Shown one piece after another: positions 1-5,956 of a DNA stretch of 9,461 nucleotides. Origin of the DNA: Pseudomonadota bacterium (GTDB lineage Bacteria > Pseudomonadota > Gammaproteobacteria > Acidiferrobacterales > Acidiferrobacteraceae); assembly GCA_021797365.1 (NCBI GenBank), contig JAJZZU010000075.1:1-9461 (forward strand), read 5' to 3'. A model generated the notes under the pieces. That model was not told the DNA's origin, did no database searches, and was given only the letters and a program-made list of their open reading frames with translations. The stretch's first letter is position 1, and every line of letters starts with the position of its first letter. Made by a program: the position numbers and the translations under genes.

Positions 1-555
1 TCCCAAGGGCAACAGGACATAGAGCACGGTGCGTGTCATGTCCACCCAGAAGTTGCCGAGATGCCGGCTCTTGGCGCGGATGAGGCCGCGGATGATGGCG
101 ATCACGATGACGATACCGGTGGCTGCCGACAGGAAGTTCTGCACCGCCAGGCCCAGCATCTGCGACAGATAACTCATCGTCGACTCGCCGCCATAGGCCT
201 GCCAATTGGTATTGGTGACGAAGCTCGCCGCGGTGTTGAAGGCCAGCGCGTGCGTGACATTGGCGAAGTGCTCGGGATTGAACGGGAGCCCGCGCTGCCA
301 CAGCAAAAGAGCGTACAAAAAGACCGTACCCAGGAGATTGAAGATGAGCAGCGCTATGGCGTAGCGTTTCCAGTCCATCTCGTCGTCCGGATGGATGCCC
401 GCCAAGCGATAGAAGAGGCGCTCGACGGGCCCCAGCGCGCGCGTCGCCCAGAAGGTCTCGCCGCTATAGACACGGGCCATGTAGGCCCCAAGCGGCAGGG
501 CCAACAGGATGGTGGCCACCAGCACGGCGACCAGGGTCTCGACAGGCGAGGTCAT
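1..555 (-). CDS. kdpA: Potassium-transporting ATPase subunit A, N-terminal 185 residues (partial, runs off left edge)
   Basis: KdpA is the potassium-binding, channel-like inner-membrane subunit of the KdpFABC high-affinity K+ uptake ATPase. The reading frame is open from ATG at 555 to the window edge, giving 185 of the usual 550-600 residues. Visible hallmarks are an N-terminal membrane helix (about 5-27), the stretch [16 protein letters not shown] (61-76) and the first selectivity-filter loop, [14 protein letters not shown] (106-119) followed by AYGGE, which is diagnostic of the family. A further helix lies at about 143-158. A CGGAG ribosome site sits about 8 bases before the ATG. The start overlaps the kdpF stop as ATGA, indicating translational coupling. 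kdpB and kdpC, and probably kdpDE, would be expected beyond the left edge. No lesion is seen in the visible part. Confidence 0.97.
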   Translation of the reverse strand, partial: MTSPVETLVAVLVATILLALPLGAYMARVYSGETFWATRALGPVERLFYRLAGIHPDDEMDWKRYAIALLIFNLLGTVFLYALLLWQRGLPFNPEHFANVTHALAFNTAASFVTNTNWQAYGGESTMSYLSQMLGLAVQNFLSAATGIVIVIAIIRGLIRAKSRHLGNFWVDMTRTVLYVLLPLG

Positions 556-644
556 AGAAAACGCTCCGGATTCAGCAAAAACACGAGGAGATAAACGAAC
601 AGGCCGACCCCCAGGGCCAGCCCCACCCAGACAAAGACGCTCAT
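552..644 (-). CDS. kdpF: Potassium-transporting ATPase small subunit KdpF
   Basis: KdpF is a single-span hydrophobic peptide that stabilises the KdpABC complex in the inner membrane. This ORF encodes 30 residues, [20 protein letters not shown] followed by [10 protein letters not shown]. It has one transmembrane helix (about 4-24) and the typical C-terminal P-E-x-F motif of KdpF (NPERF, 25-29). Its length matches the usual 26-30 residues. A strong GGAGG site lies about 5 bases before the ATG. Its stop overlaps the kdpA start (ATGA), and its own start overlaps the stop of the preceding 30-residue ORF in the same way. Identification rests on the motif plus the position directly before kdpA. Confidence 0.93.
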   Translation of the reverse strand: MSVFVWVGLALGVGLFVYLLVFLLNPERFL

Positions 645-733
645 GACCCCCTCCGCAGGCGCTCAAGCAGCGCGGTAAACCCGATCGAGGCGGCAAAGAA
701 CACGACAATCACGCCGAAATACACCCATGCCAT
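641..733 (-). CDS. Unnamed 30-residue single-span membrane peptide at the head of the kdp operon
   Basis: This small ORF encodes [20 protein letters not shown] followed by [10 protein letters not shown]. It has one hydrophobic helix (about 3-23) and then a basic tail (ERLRRG), so the positive-inside rule predicts a cytoplasmic C-terminus. A purine-rich GGGAGAG ribosome site lies about 8-9 bases before the ATG at 733. The stop overlaps the kdpF ATG as ATGA, giving a chain of three translationally coupled genes. From memory, small hydrophobic ORFs of similar character precede kdpF in other bacteria, usually unnamed. A role as a further accessory peptide of the Kdp pump, or as a leader coupling translation, is inference. 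Coding status is supported by ribosome site, composition and exact stop/start overlap. Confidence 0.75.
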   Translation of the reverse strand: MAWVYFGVIVVFFAASIGFTALLERLRRGS

Positions 734-782
734 CGGCACGTCTCTCCCAAGATGAGCGGGACAGCCCCGCGCCCATCTCCAA

Positions 783-796
783 GCAAATGGCGTGCC
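783..796 (-). promoter_or_regulatory. Candidate sigma-54 (-24/-12) promoter of the kdp operon
   Basis: The minus strand reads GGCACG, then CCAT, then TTGCT. This matches the sigma-54 consensus TGGCACG-N4-TTGCW with the exact GG-N10-GC spacing; only the leading T is replaced by C. Transcription would start near 771, leaving a leader of about 38 bases before the ATG at 733, with the ribosome site well placed. The element is directly abutted by an AT-rich inverted repeat (797-819). Kdp operons studied in enteric bacteria use KdpDE with a sigma-70 promoter, so a sigma-54 element would be unusual. No convincing sigma-70 pair was found in the same region, although TTGATA occurs in the AT-rich part. 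No activator gene is visible in the window. Confidence 0.5.
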
Positions 797-819
797 GATA
801 TATATTTCTGTTATATATC
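797..819. promoter_or_regulatory. AT-rich 8-bp inverted repeat, candidate operator before kdp
   Basis: The arms GATATATA and TATATATC are perfect reverse complements separated by a 7-base spacer (TTTCTGT on the plus strand). The repeat lies in a conspicuous AT-rich island within GC-rich DNA. It abuts the -24 element of the candidate sigma-54 promoter, centred about 37 bases upstream of the predicted transcription start. It could bind a regulator such as KdpE or a repressor, or act as a bendable site. The dyad is seen in the sequence; the ligand is not known. Confidence 0.5.
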
Positions 820-1054
820 AATACTATGGAAAACGCGGACGCAGCCGCAGGAGGGCCTCATCGTTCTAGGAGCGGATAACGAAGCCGGAAATCTCGGGGC
901 CGCGAGGAGGCCGGCCGCCCCGACCGCTGGGCCTTGGGTGCCTGAACCGATCCAAAGAGTGTAGGGGGCGGGCGGTACAAACGGCGCGCCCTACGGGGGT
1001 CTTGCGAGGATTGCAGGTGGATCGCAGGTATCGAGGCGCGACGGGACCACGGTG

Positions 1055-1083
1055 AGGTCGGGTCCGCGCATCGGACCCGACCT
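1055..1083 (-). terminator. 12-bp perfect stem-loop after the PilJ-type sensor gene (possible terminator, no U-tract)
   Basis: Arms AGGTCGGGTCCG and CGGACCCGACCT pair perfectly over 12 base pairs around a 5-base loop. The structure begins 9 bases beyond the TAA stop at 1093-1095. Position and stability suggest a transcription terminator or 3'-end stabiliser. No T-run follows on either strand, so it is not a standard intrinsic terminator. The remaining 240 bases between it and the kdp promoter carry no gene I can support. Confidence 0.55.
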
Positions 1084-1092
1084 TGCTCTCCC

Positions 1093-2577
1093 TTAAGGGG
1101 CGCCGGCCTCGTCGAGCGCCGCCCGCGGAAACAGCTCGAGCAGCCCGGAACCCGTCTCGCGCACCTTTTCGACGCTCTTTTGGAACACCGAGCGCGTGAT
1201 GCGCGCCCCGAAGCCGTCCTGGCACCATTCCCAGACCATGTGCAAAATGGTCTGTCCGGCCTGCAGTGCCACGGGCGCGGACAGGGCCGGTCGGCTCGGC
1301 TTTACCAGGTAGTCACGCAACTCATCGGCGGCGGCGCCGTCGAGCGCGACACTGTGCAAGCGGGTTGCGAGAAACATGCGCAGACTGATCGCCTTGCCGC
1401 GATCGAGGGCCTCGAGGCGGTCGAGTACTTGACCCAAGGCGAGCGCGAACGAGGCGGTCAGCGGGGCCACCTCGGTCTCCGCGGGGTCATTCTTATGGCT
1501 CTGACGGTAAGCGCGCACCGCTGGCAGCGGATCGACGTCATCTGGATGTCGCGGCCGCCCGAACTGCTTCAGGACCTCGGCGTGCAAGGCCGGGCGCAGA
1601 TCGGGGACGCGCGCGAGTCTTGTGACGTCGCGCACGAAGTCGGTCAGGGTAATGTGCAGACCGGCATTGTAACGCTCCTCGAAGAGGTCGATGGCATTCA
1701 TGATGTCGTCGGCGGACAGCCCCTTTTCCCGGAAGCGCCCGAGGGCATGGTGGACGGCGATCCGCCGGCGCGCCTGCTCGGCCTCCGAGGCCTTGGGCGC
1801 GTCCTTGTTCAAAAGCGCCTCGTAACGGGCCTTCATGCGCCCGATCTCGCCATCCTTTTCGGCGACGAGCCTCTCCAAGCTGCGCTCATAGACCTCGAGC
1901 GCCTGATCACGCACCGCGAGTTGGCGCAGAAAATGGAACAGGATCAGCGCGAAATTCGCGAGCGCGAGCATCAGGGCCGTGACCTGAATGAGGCGCAGGC
2001 GGGCGGCCTTGGCCGCGGCGACATTCTGCATGGCCGTGGTGAGCTGGTTCATGAGCCCGAGGAGCCGCAGATTGTGATGGGCCCCGAAGCGTATGGCCTG
2101 GCCCAGGCTGTCATGGGGGGCCAACCCCTGGGCGTTGAGGTGTACGCGGCTCAAGAGATGGTGATAGGGTTTCCATAAGGCGAAGGCCTCGCGCAAGACA
2201 CCCTCGGCCGCGGCCCCGGTCACCGCCGCGAGATGCACCGGCCGGCCGGTGCCGCCGGGGACGGTGCCGCCGTGGGCGAAGGCGTTGAGGGTGTGATCGA
2301 AAAGACCCACCGTGGCGTGCAATTCCGCCAAGGCCGGGGCCGCGCTCCGGTCATGATCTTCGGCATAATCGATCCGGTAGAGGGCCTTCATCATGCGCTG
2401 CGACAGCATGCGTTGCCGGCCGGCGAGATTCACCGCCACCGCATTCCTCTGGATCTGCGAGGCCAGGGTGAAGTTCAAGACCAGCACGCAGAGATCGAGT
2501 ACCAGGAACAAGGCAATCGAGGACACGAGCGTGCGATACTTGGCGGCGATGCGCATGGGCGCCATGCCTTCAGTCAT
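1093..2577 (-). CDS. Membrane sensor with PilJ-type N-terminal domain and an unrecognised cytoplasmic region
   Basis: The product has 494 residues. Helix 1 (about 17-39) is followed by NLAGRQRMLSQRM (50-62), the signature of the type IV pilus methyl-accepting transducer N-terminal domain (PilJ family, related to NarX-type sensor modules). The periplasmic part runs to about 196, and helix 2 spans about 197-218. A charged, coiled-coil-like stretch follows (about 222-275), then about 220 residues that match no output domain I know. I see no HAMP, GGDEF, kinase H-box or chemoreceptor hairpin. The expected role is sensing a periplasmic small ligand and signalling inward. The ATG at 2577 was chosen because AGAGGGG precedes it by about 7-8 bases and the first helix follows; upstream in-frame codons look non-protein-like. 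It is divergent from the histidine kinase at 2828, a possible partner. Confidence 0.85.
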   Translation of the reverse strand: MTEGMAPMRIAAKYRTLVSSIALFLVLDLCVLVLNFTLASQIQRNAVAVNLAGRQRMLSQRMMKALYRIDYAEDHDRSAAPALAELHATVGLFDHTLNAFAHGGTVPGGTGRPVHLAAVTGAAAEGVLREAFALWKPYHHLLSRVHLNAQGLAPHDSLGQAIRFGAHHNLRLLGLMNQLTTAMQNVAAAKAARLRLIQVTALMLALANFALILFHFLRQLAVRDQALEVYERSLERLVAEKDGEIGRMKARYEALLNKDAPKASEAEQARRRIAVHHALGRFREKGLSADDIMNAIDLFEERYNAGLHITLTDFVRDVTRLARVPDLRPALHAEVLKQFGRPRHPDDVDPLPAVRAYRQSHKNDPAETEVAPLTASFALALGQVLDRLEALDRGKAISLRMFLATRLHSVALDGAAADELRDYLVKPSRPALSAPVALQAGQTILHMVWEWCQDGFGARITRSVFQKSVEKVRETGSGLLELFPRAALDEAGAP

Positions 2578-2761
2578 ATAGAAACCCCTCTCATGTGATC
2601 GTTCCCCGATCCCTCGCAAAAACGGGGCCAACCCGCACGCTTTCGTGCAAGTGACTGTTTCTTCTCCATTAAGAGGCGCTCTATGCCCGCAAGATGCGAC
2701 ACCAGGCTGATCCATTGCGAGGCGCGCGATGCGCCTTGCGCCCCCGTGTAGGGCGCAGCGC

Positions 2762-2774
2762 CTTGTCAGACAAG
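2762..2774. promoter_or_regulatory. Perfect 13-bp palindrome over the kinase -35 box (candidate operator)
   Basis: CTTGTC-A-GACAAG has perfect 6-bp arms around one central base. It contains the whole predicted -35 hexamer TTGTCA of the kinase gene, so a dimeric regulator bound here would compete with RNA polymerase. It lies in the 250-base divergent region between the sensor and the kinase. A second inverted repeat, TGCGCCC/GGGCGCA with a 7-base spacer, sits just upstream at 2737-2757. The binding protein is unknown. Confidence 0.45.
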
Positions 2775-2790
2775 CGGCCTGGGCTATTCT
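2763..2790 (+). promoter_or_regulatory. Predicted sigma-70 promoter of the receiver/kinase gene
   Basis: TTGTCA (2763-2768, 5 of 6 to consensus) is separated by 16 bases from TATTCT (2785-2790, 4 of 6). Transcription would start near 2797, leaving a leader of about 30 bases before the ATG at 2828. The leader also holds a six-codon mini-ORF (ATG at 2811, stop at 2829-2831) whose TGA overlaps the kinase ATG; this may be chance. Confidence 0.5.
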
Positions 2791-2827
2791 TTCCCAAACG
2801 GGGTGTACCCATGCCGGACGATGCCAG

Positions 2828-4000
2828 ATGAGTGTGGTGCCTGAAACGAACGGCGACCGCGGCGATGCGCCGCGACGGCGGATACTCGTGGTGGACGACG
2901 ACGATGGACTGCGCGCCGGGCTCGCCATCGGCTTGAAGCGCGACGGCTACATGGTGCAACTTGCGGGCGATGCCCGCGAGGCGATCGAGAAGCTTGCGGG
3001 CATGGACTTCGACCTTATCCTGCTCGATCTCCACCTCCCAGGCGCCATCAACGGCCTGAGCCTGCTGAACACCATCCGCACCGAACGCTCGCCCTTGAAC
3101 CTCCCGGTCATCATCATCTCGGGATCATCCGATAGCGCGAATATCGTGACGGCATTGCGCGACGGGGCCAACGATTATGTCGTGAAACCCTTTGACGCGG
3201 GCACGGTGCGCGCCCGCGTCCGCACACAGATCACGCTAAAGGCGCTGAAGGACGTCAACGACCACTTTCTGCGGACCGCGAGCCACGACCTGAAAAAACC
3301 GATCATGCTCATGCTCGATATCGCAAGCCAGATCCGGCTGTCGGCACAAAGCGGCGAACCGATGTCGGCCGACGATCAATCGGCCTTGGATCTCCTGATC
3401 GATACCGGGAAATACATGCAACAGATCATAGGTGAGCTTCTCGATATGGGCGCCATCCGCGCCGGTCGCATCCATCTGCAGAAACAGCCCACGGACTTCG
3501 GCGCCATCGTCCGGCAAGCCGTGGCCCATAATTCCGGCTACGCCCATGGCAAGGGTATCGAGCTTGGCCTCAAGTTCTCGCCGGGGCTGCCCCACATCCT
3601 GGCCGACGAACTGCGCCTCCTGCAGGTGCTCGACAACCTGATCGGTAACGCCATCAAATTCAGCCCGGCAAAGACCCGGATCATGATCTCCACCCTGATC
3701 GACGGCGAGTACATCGTGTGCGAGGTGGCCGATGAAGGCCCGGGGCTCTCCGCGCAGGATCAGGCGCGCCTCTTTCAGCCCTACCAGTCGCTCAGCAACA
3801 AACCCACCGGGAACGAGCAAAGCACCGGACTGGGTCTTGCCATCTGCAAGGAGTTGATCGCCCTTCATCAGGGCGAAATCGGGGTGCGCAACAATGTCAC
3901 CCGCGGCGCCACCTTCTGGATCCGTATCCCGGCGAGACCCCCGCCGGCACACGAGGCCACCCTGGCCGAACCCGGCATGACCGCCGGACAGGCGACCTAG
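2828..4000 (+). CDS. Soluble hybrid: N-terminal receiver domain fused to a histidine kinase
   Basis: The product has 390 residues and no membrane helix. The receiver domain (about 17-135) has acidic residues at 23-26, phospho-acceptor Asp67 in LILLDLHLPG, Ser98 and Lys120 in VVKPFD. The HisKA domain has the H-box FLRTASHDLKKP with His153. The HATPase_c domain has the N-box DNLIGNAIKFS (Asn274), G1 box DEGPGLS (302-308), LFQPY (315-319) and G2 box GLGLAI (334-339). All catalytic residues are present, so it should autophosphorylate. A receiver ahead of the kinase core usually means input comes by phosphotransfer or protein contact rather than a ligand domain. ATG 2828 was chosen because family similarity starts just after it and the codons before it look non-coding; the ribosome site is weak. 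The downstream partner regulator is not in the window. Its stop overlaps the convergent phosphoesterase. Confidence 0.92.
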   Translation: MSVVPETNGDRGDAPRRRILVVDDDDGLRAGLAIGLKRDGYMVQLAGDAREAIEKLAGMDFDLILLDLHLPGAINGLSLLNTIRTERSPLNLPVIIISGSSDSANIVTALRDGANDYVVKPFDAGTVRARVRTQITLKALKDVNDHFLRTASHDLKKPIMLMLDIASQIRLSAQSGEPMSADDQSALDLLIDTGKYMQQIIGELLDMGAIRAGRIHLQKQPTDFGAIVRQAVAHNSGYAHGKGIELGLKFSPGLPHILADELRLLQVLDNLIGNAIKFSPAKTRIMISTLIDGEYIVCEVADEGPGLSAQDQARLFQPYQSLSNKPTGNEQSTGLGLAICKELIALHQGEIGVRNNVTRGATFWIRIPARPPPAHEATLAEPGMTAGQAT

Positions 4001-5211
4001 GAACGCCGATCGCTGAAGGCGGTCACCGTGGACGCGGGCGCCTCCTCCGCGCTGACCGGGGCGGGAGACGCGACCGGGGCCGGCTGCCCTCCGGGATCGG
4101 GGCGTCCCGGTCCCACGCGAAAGAGCGTGATCTCGGGCGGCGCAAGCAAGCGAAACGGCGGTCCCCAGGCCCCGGTCCCGCGACTCACATAGAGATAAGA
4201 GGCGCGCGCCAGACGAAAAAGCCCGGCGTGCGCCGGATAGTAGAGGCGGGTCAGAAAGCCAAAGGGGAAGATCTGACCCTTATGGGTATGCCCGGAGAGT
4301 TGCAGGTCGAAGCGGGTCTCCGCGCCGGGCAACACCTCGGGGCGATGCTTGAGCAGCACCGTAAAGACCCCGTCCGACAGCCCGCGCAGGACCCGCGCCT
4401 CGTTTCTCGCCGACTCACCCGGCCGGCCGGCCACCGGGTCATCCACGCCCACGATCCGCAGACCCGGAACGGTCACCGCGCGATTGCGCAGCACGATAAA
4501 CCCGCAGCGCTCCATGAACGCGAGCGAGGGCGCAAGGCCCGCGTAACACTCGTGATTGCCGATGACCGCGAACTTTCCGAGGCGCGGCTTCAAGGCCGAC
4601 AAGACCTCGGTCACGGGCACCGCAAGACCGGCCCGCGAATCGATCAGATCGCCGGTCGACACCACAACATCGGGATCATGGTCGCGCAACCGCTTCAGGA
4701 GCGTCTCGATGCGCCGCCGCCCATTCATGGACCCTATATGCACATCCGAGACCTGGGCTATGCACAGCACCCCGGAAGGGCCGACATCCTTCGTAGTCGG
4801 TATGTCGACCGTCTCGACGCGAATGCGTGAACGCTCGATAAAGGCGTAGAGCGCCAGGACCGCGGTAAGGCCCAGGGTGAGCGCCAGCGACACGAGCCTG
4901 GCGGCAGGCGCGGGCGGCACACCGGCCAACGTGAACGAAACCGCCAACACCAGATCGGCGGCGAGTCGCGCCATGACAAACAGCAGGACCAGGCCGGCCC
5001 AGGTGTAGCCGATCCAGGAAAACACCCGGCCCAACCGCTCGAACCCTCGGCGATCGAGGCGCCGGGCAAGAAACGGGGTCAGCCCGAGACCCGCAAGCGC
5101 CCCACCAAGACCCAGGCGTTCGGGCTGCGACAAGCCCAGGCCGGCGGTCAGGACATGCCATATGAGGACGTGCGCCAGACCGTAAAGGGTTACGAACACA
5201 GGAAAAATCAT
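3997..5211 (-). CDS. Membrane-anchored calcineurin-like metallophosphoesterase
   Basis: The product has 404 residues. The first 125 residues carry about four hydrophobic spans (roughly 3-24, 34-50, 66-97, 105-124), anchoring it in the inner membrane. The metallophosphoesterase domain follows with all metal-binding motifs: DVHIG (156-160), GDLID (187-191), GNHE (218-221), KHRPE (288-292) and SGHTHKGQ (306-313). It resembles the YkuE/YaeI branch, whose members act on phosphoester substrates such as lipid-linked phosphates; the substrate here cannot be read from sequence. The last 35 residues are a Pro/Ala-rich tail. A GAGGG site lies before the ATG at 5211. The gene follows DUF302 on the same strand after 141 bases, and its stop shares CTAG with the convergent kinase gene. 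Confidence 0.9.
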   Translation of the reverse strand: MIFPVFVTLYGLAHVLIWHVLTAGLGLSQPERLGLGGALAGLGLTPFLARRLDRRGFERLGRVFSWIGYTWAGLVLLFVMARLAADLVLAVSFTLAGVPPAPAARLVSLALTLGLTAVLALYAFIERSRIRVETVDIPTTKDVGPSGVLCIAQVSDVHIGSMNGRRRIETLLKRLRDHDPDVVVSTGDLIDSRAGLAVPVTEVLSALKPRLGKFAVIGNHECYAGLAPSLAFMERCGFIVLRNRAVTVPGLRIVGVDDPVAGRPGESARNEARVLRGLSDGVFTVLLKHRPEVLPGAETRFDLQLSGHTHKGQIFPFGFLTRLYYPAHAGLFRLARASYLYVSRGTGAWGPPFRLLAPPEITLFRVGPGRPDPGGQPAPVASPAPVSAEEAPASTVTAFSDRRS

Positions 5212-5272
5212 CTACGAACCCTCGAAAGCCAGACGCCATTGTGGCGCATCACCCCCGGCGCTCCCAGGCACC

Positions 5273-5302
5273 TTTAGACACCCGCATCAAACTATCCGGC
5301 AA
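5273..5302 (-). promoter_or_regulatory. Weak candidate sigma-70 promoter of the phosphoesterase gene
   Basis: On the minus strand TTGCCG (5302-5297) is followed after 18 bases by TCTAAA (5278-5273), each 4 of 6 to consensus. It lies in the 141-base gap between DUF302 and the phosphoesterase. If real, the phosphoesterase has its own promoter and is not strictly co-transcribed with DUF302. Confidence 0.25.
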
Positions 5303-5352
5303 GCGGATCCCCGCAAGGCGTGTAAGGCAAGGGCGTGGTGCGCCTCGCCGCC

Positions 5353-5745
5353 TCAGGAATCCAGCGCGCGTGCGACGATCTCGGCGAAGAGCGTATCGAG
5401 TTCCGCGCCCAGGGTGTCGAGATCCGGGTGACCATAGGGCGCGAACACGCGCGAAGGGCGGCGGTACGCCACCGTCGTGCGCCCGCCCCGGACATAGATG
5501 TGGAGACGCAACGGGATGTCGAGCCCCGCCTCCTTGCGCGCGGTCCACACGCGCACCGCGAAATCCGGGCGAAAGATCTCCAAGATCTGATCGCAGTCGA
5601 CGGTAAGACCCTTCCTGGCGGCATTGGCCTGCCCATTGATGTGCGCCACGAGGCCCATGGGTACCGCGGCAACCGCCGCCTTCAAGTGCTCCACGGTCTC
5701 GTCACAGCCGTAAGGCGACGCCGCTTGCACTAAATCCTCGCTCAT
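5353..5745 (-). CDS. DUF302 domain protein
   Basis: The product has 130 residues from MSEDLVQAAS. The single domain spans about 10-125: TVEHLKAAVAA at the start, the central GLTVDCDQILEIFRPDFAVRV and AGLDIPLRLHIYVR, then the VAYRRPSRVFAPYGHP segment, all in the order typical of DUF302 proteins. No signal peptide or membrane helix is seen, so it is probably cytoplasmic. The biochemical role of DUF302 is not established. Cysteines occur at 14 and 51. The ATG at 5745 is preferred because AAGGA lies about 7 bases before it; an in-frame ATG at 5766 would add seven residues but has a poor ribosome site. It is divergent from the beta-barrel gene and precedes the phosphoesterase. Confidence 0.82.
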   Translation of the reverse strand: MSEDLVQAASPYGCDETVEHLKAAVAAVPMGLVAHINGQANAARKGLTVDCDQILEIFRPDFAVRVWTARKEAGLDIPLRLHIYVRGGRTTVAYRRPSRVFAPYGHPDLDTLGAELDTLFAEIVARALDS

Positions 5746-5853
5746 CGTGTCATCCTTGTCCGGCATGGCCGGCTCGTTGCCAGGGAAGGTCCGGGTATCG
5801 GGAGCGTGCGTGGCCGAAAATCCCGTGGGCCGCGAGCAGCTCTACGAATCCCC

Positions 5854-5882
5854 TTGCCGTCCACGCCATCATCGACTGTAAT
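5854..5882 (+). promoter_or_regulatory. Predicted sigma-70 promoter of the beta-barrel/aldolase pair
   Basis: TTGCCG (5854-5859, 4 of 6) is followed by the optimal 17-base spacer and TGTAAT (5877-5882, 5 of 6). The start would be near 5889, giving a leader of about 68 bases. It is the clearest sigma-70 pair in the window. Transcription would cover the barrel gene and the overlapping aldolase-family gene. Confidence 0.55.
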
Positions 5883-5886
5883 GCAA

Positions 5887-5902
5887 AGTAGCGGCTGCTA
5901 CT
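5887..5902. promoter_or_regulatory. 6-bp inverted repeat over the predicted transcription start (candidate operator)
   Basis: AGTAGC and GCTACT are perfect arms around a 4-base spacer (GGCT). The dyad sits over and just after the predicted +1 of the barrel gene, where a repressor would block initiation. It could instead form a small hairpin at the 5' end of the mRNA. Confidence 0.4.
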
Positions 5903-5956
5903 CTATCATTCGCCGGTTTCGAGGCTCACACAAAATCCACCCAAAGACAAGACACC

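Noticed and set aside
61..594. 177-codon plus-strand ORF opposite kdpA and kdpF
   Set aside because: The minus strand clearly encodes KdpA with its selectivity-filter motif; the plus-strand product has low-complexity, charged composition.
752..964. 70-codon plus-strand ORF across the kdp promoter
   Set aside because: No ribosome site or domain, and it covers the AT-rich regulatory island on the opposite strand to the operon.
866..1228. Minus-strand ORF overlapping the end of the sensor gene
   Set aside because: It is Arg/Pro-rich, crosses the 12-bp stem-loop and overlaps the sensor in another frame; no ribosome site.
1180..2178. 332-codon plus-strand ORF opposite the PilJ-type sensor
   Set aside because: It is an antisense shadow in GC-rich DNA; the minus-strand frame carries the PilJ signature, helices and a ribosome site, while this frame shows no domain.
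2811..2831. Six-codon leader ORF overlapping the kinase start
   Set aside because: The ATGA-like overlap is suggestive, but a six-codon frame is too short to support and the ribosome site is weak; noted only in the promoter entry.
3236..3952. 238-codon minus-strand ORF opposite the histidine kinase
   Set aside because: All kinase motifs are on the plus strand; this frame has no recognisable motif.
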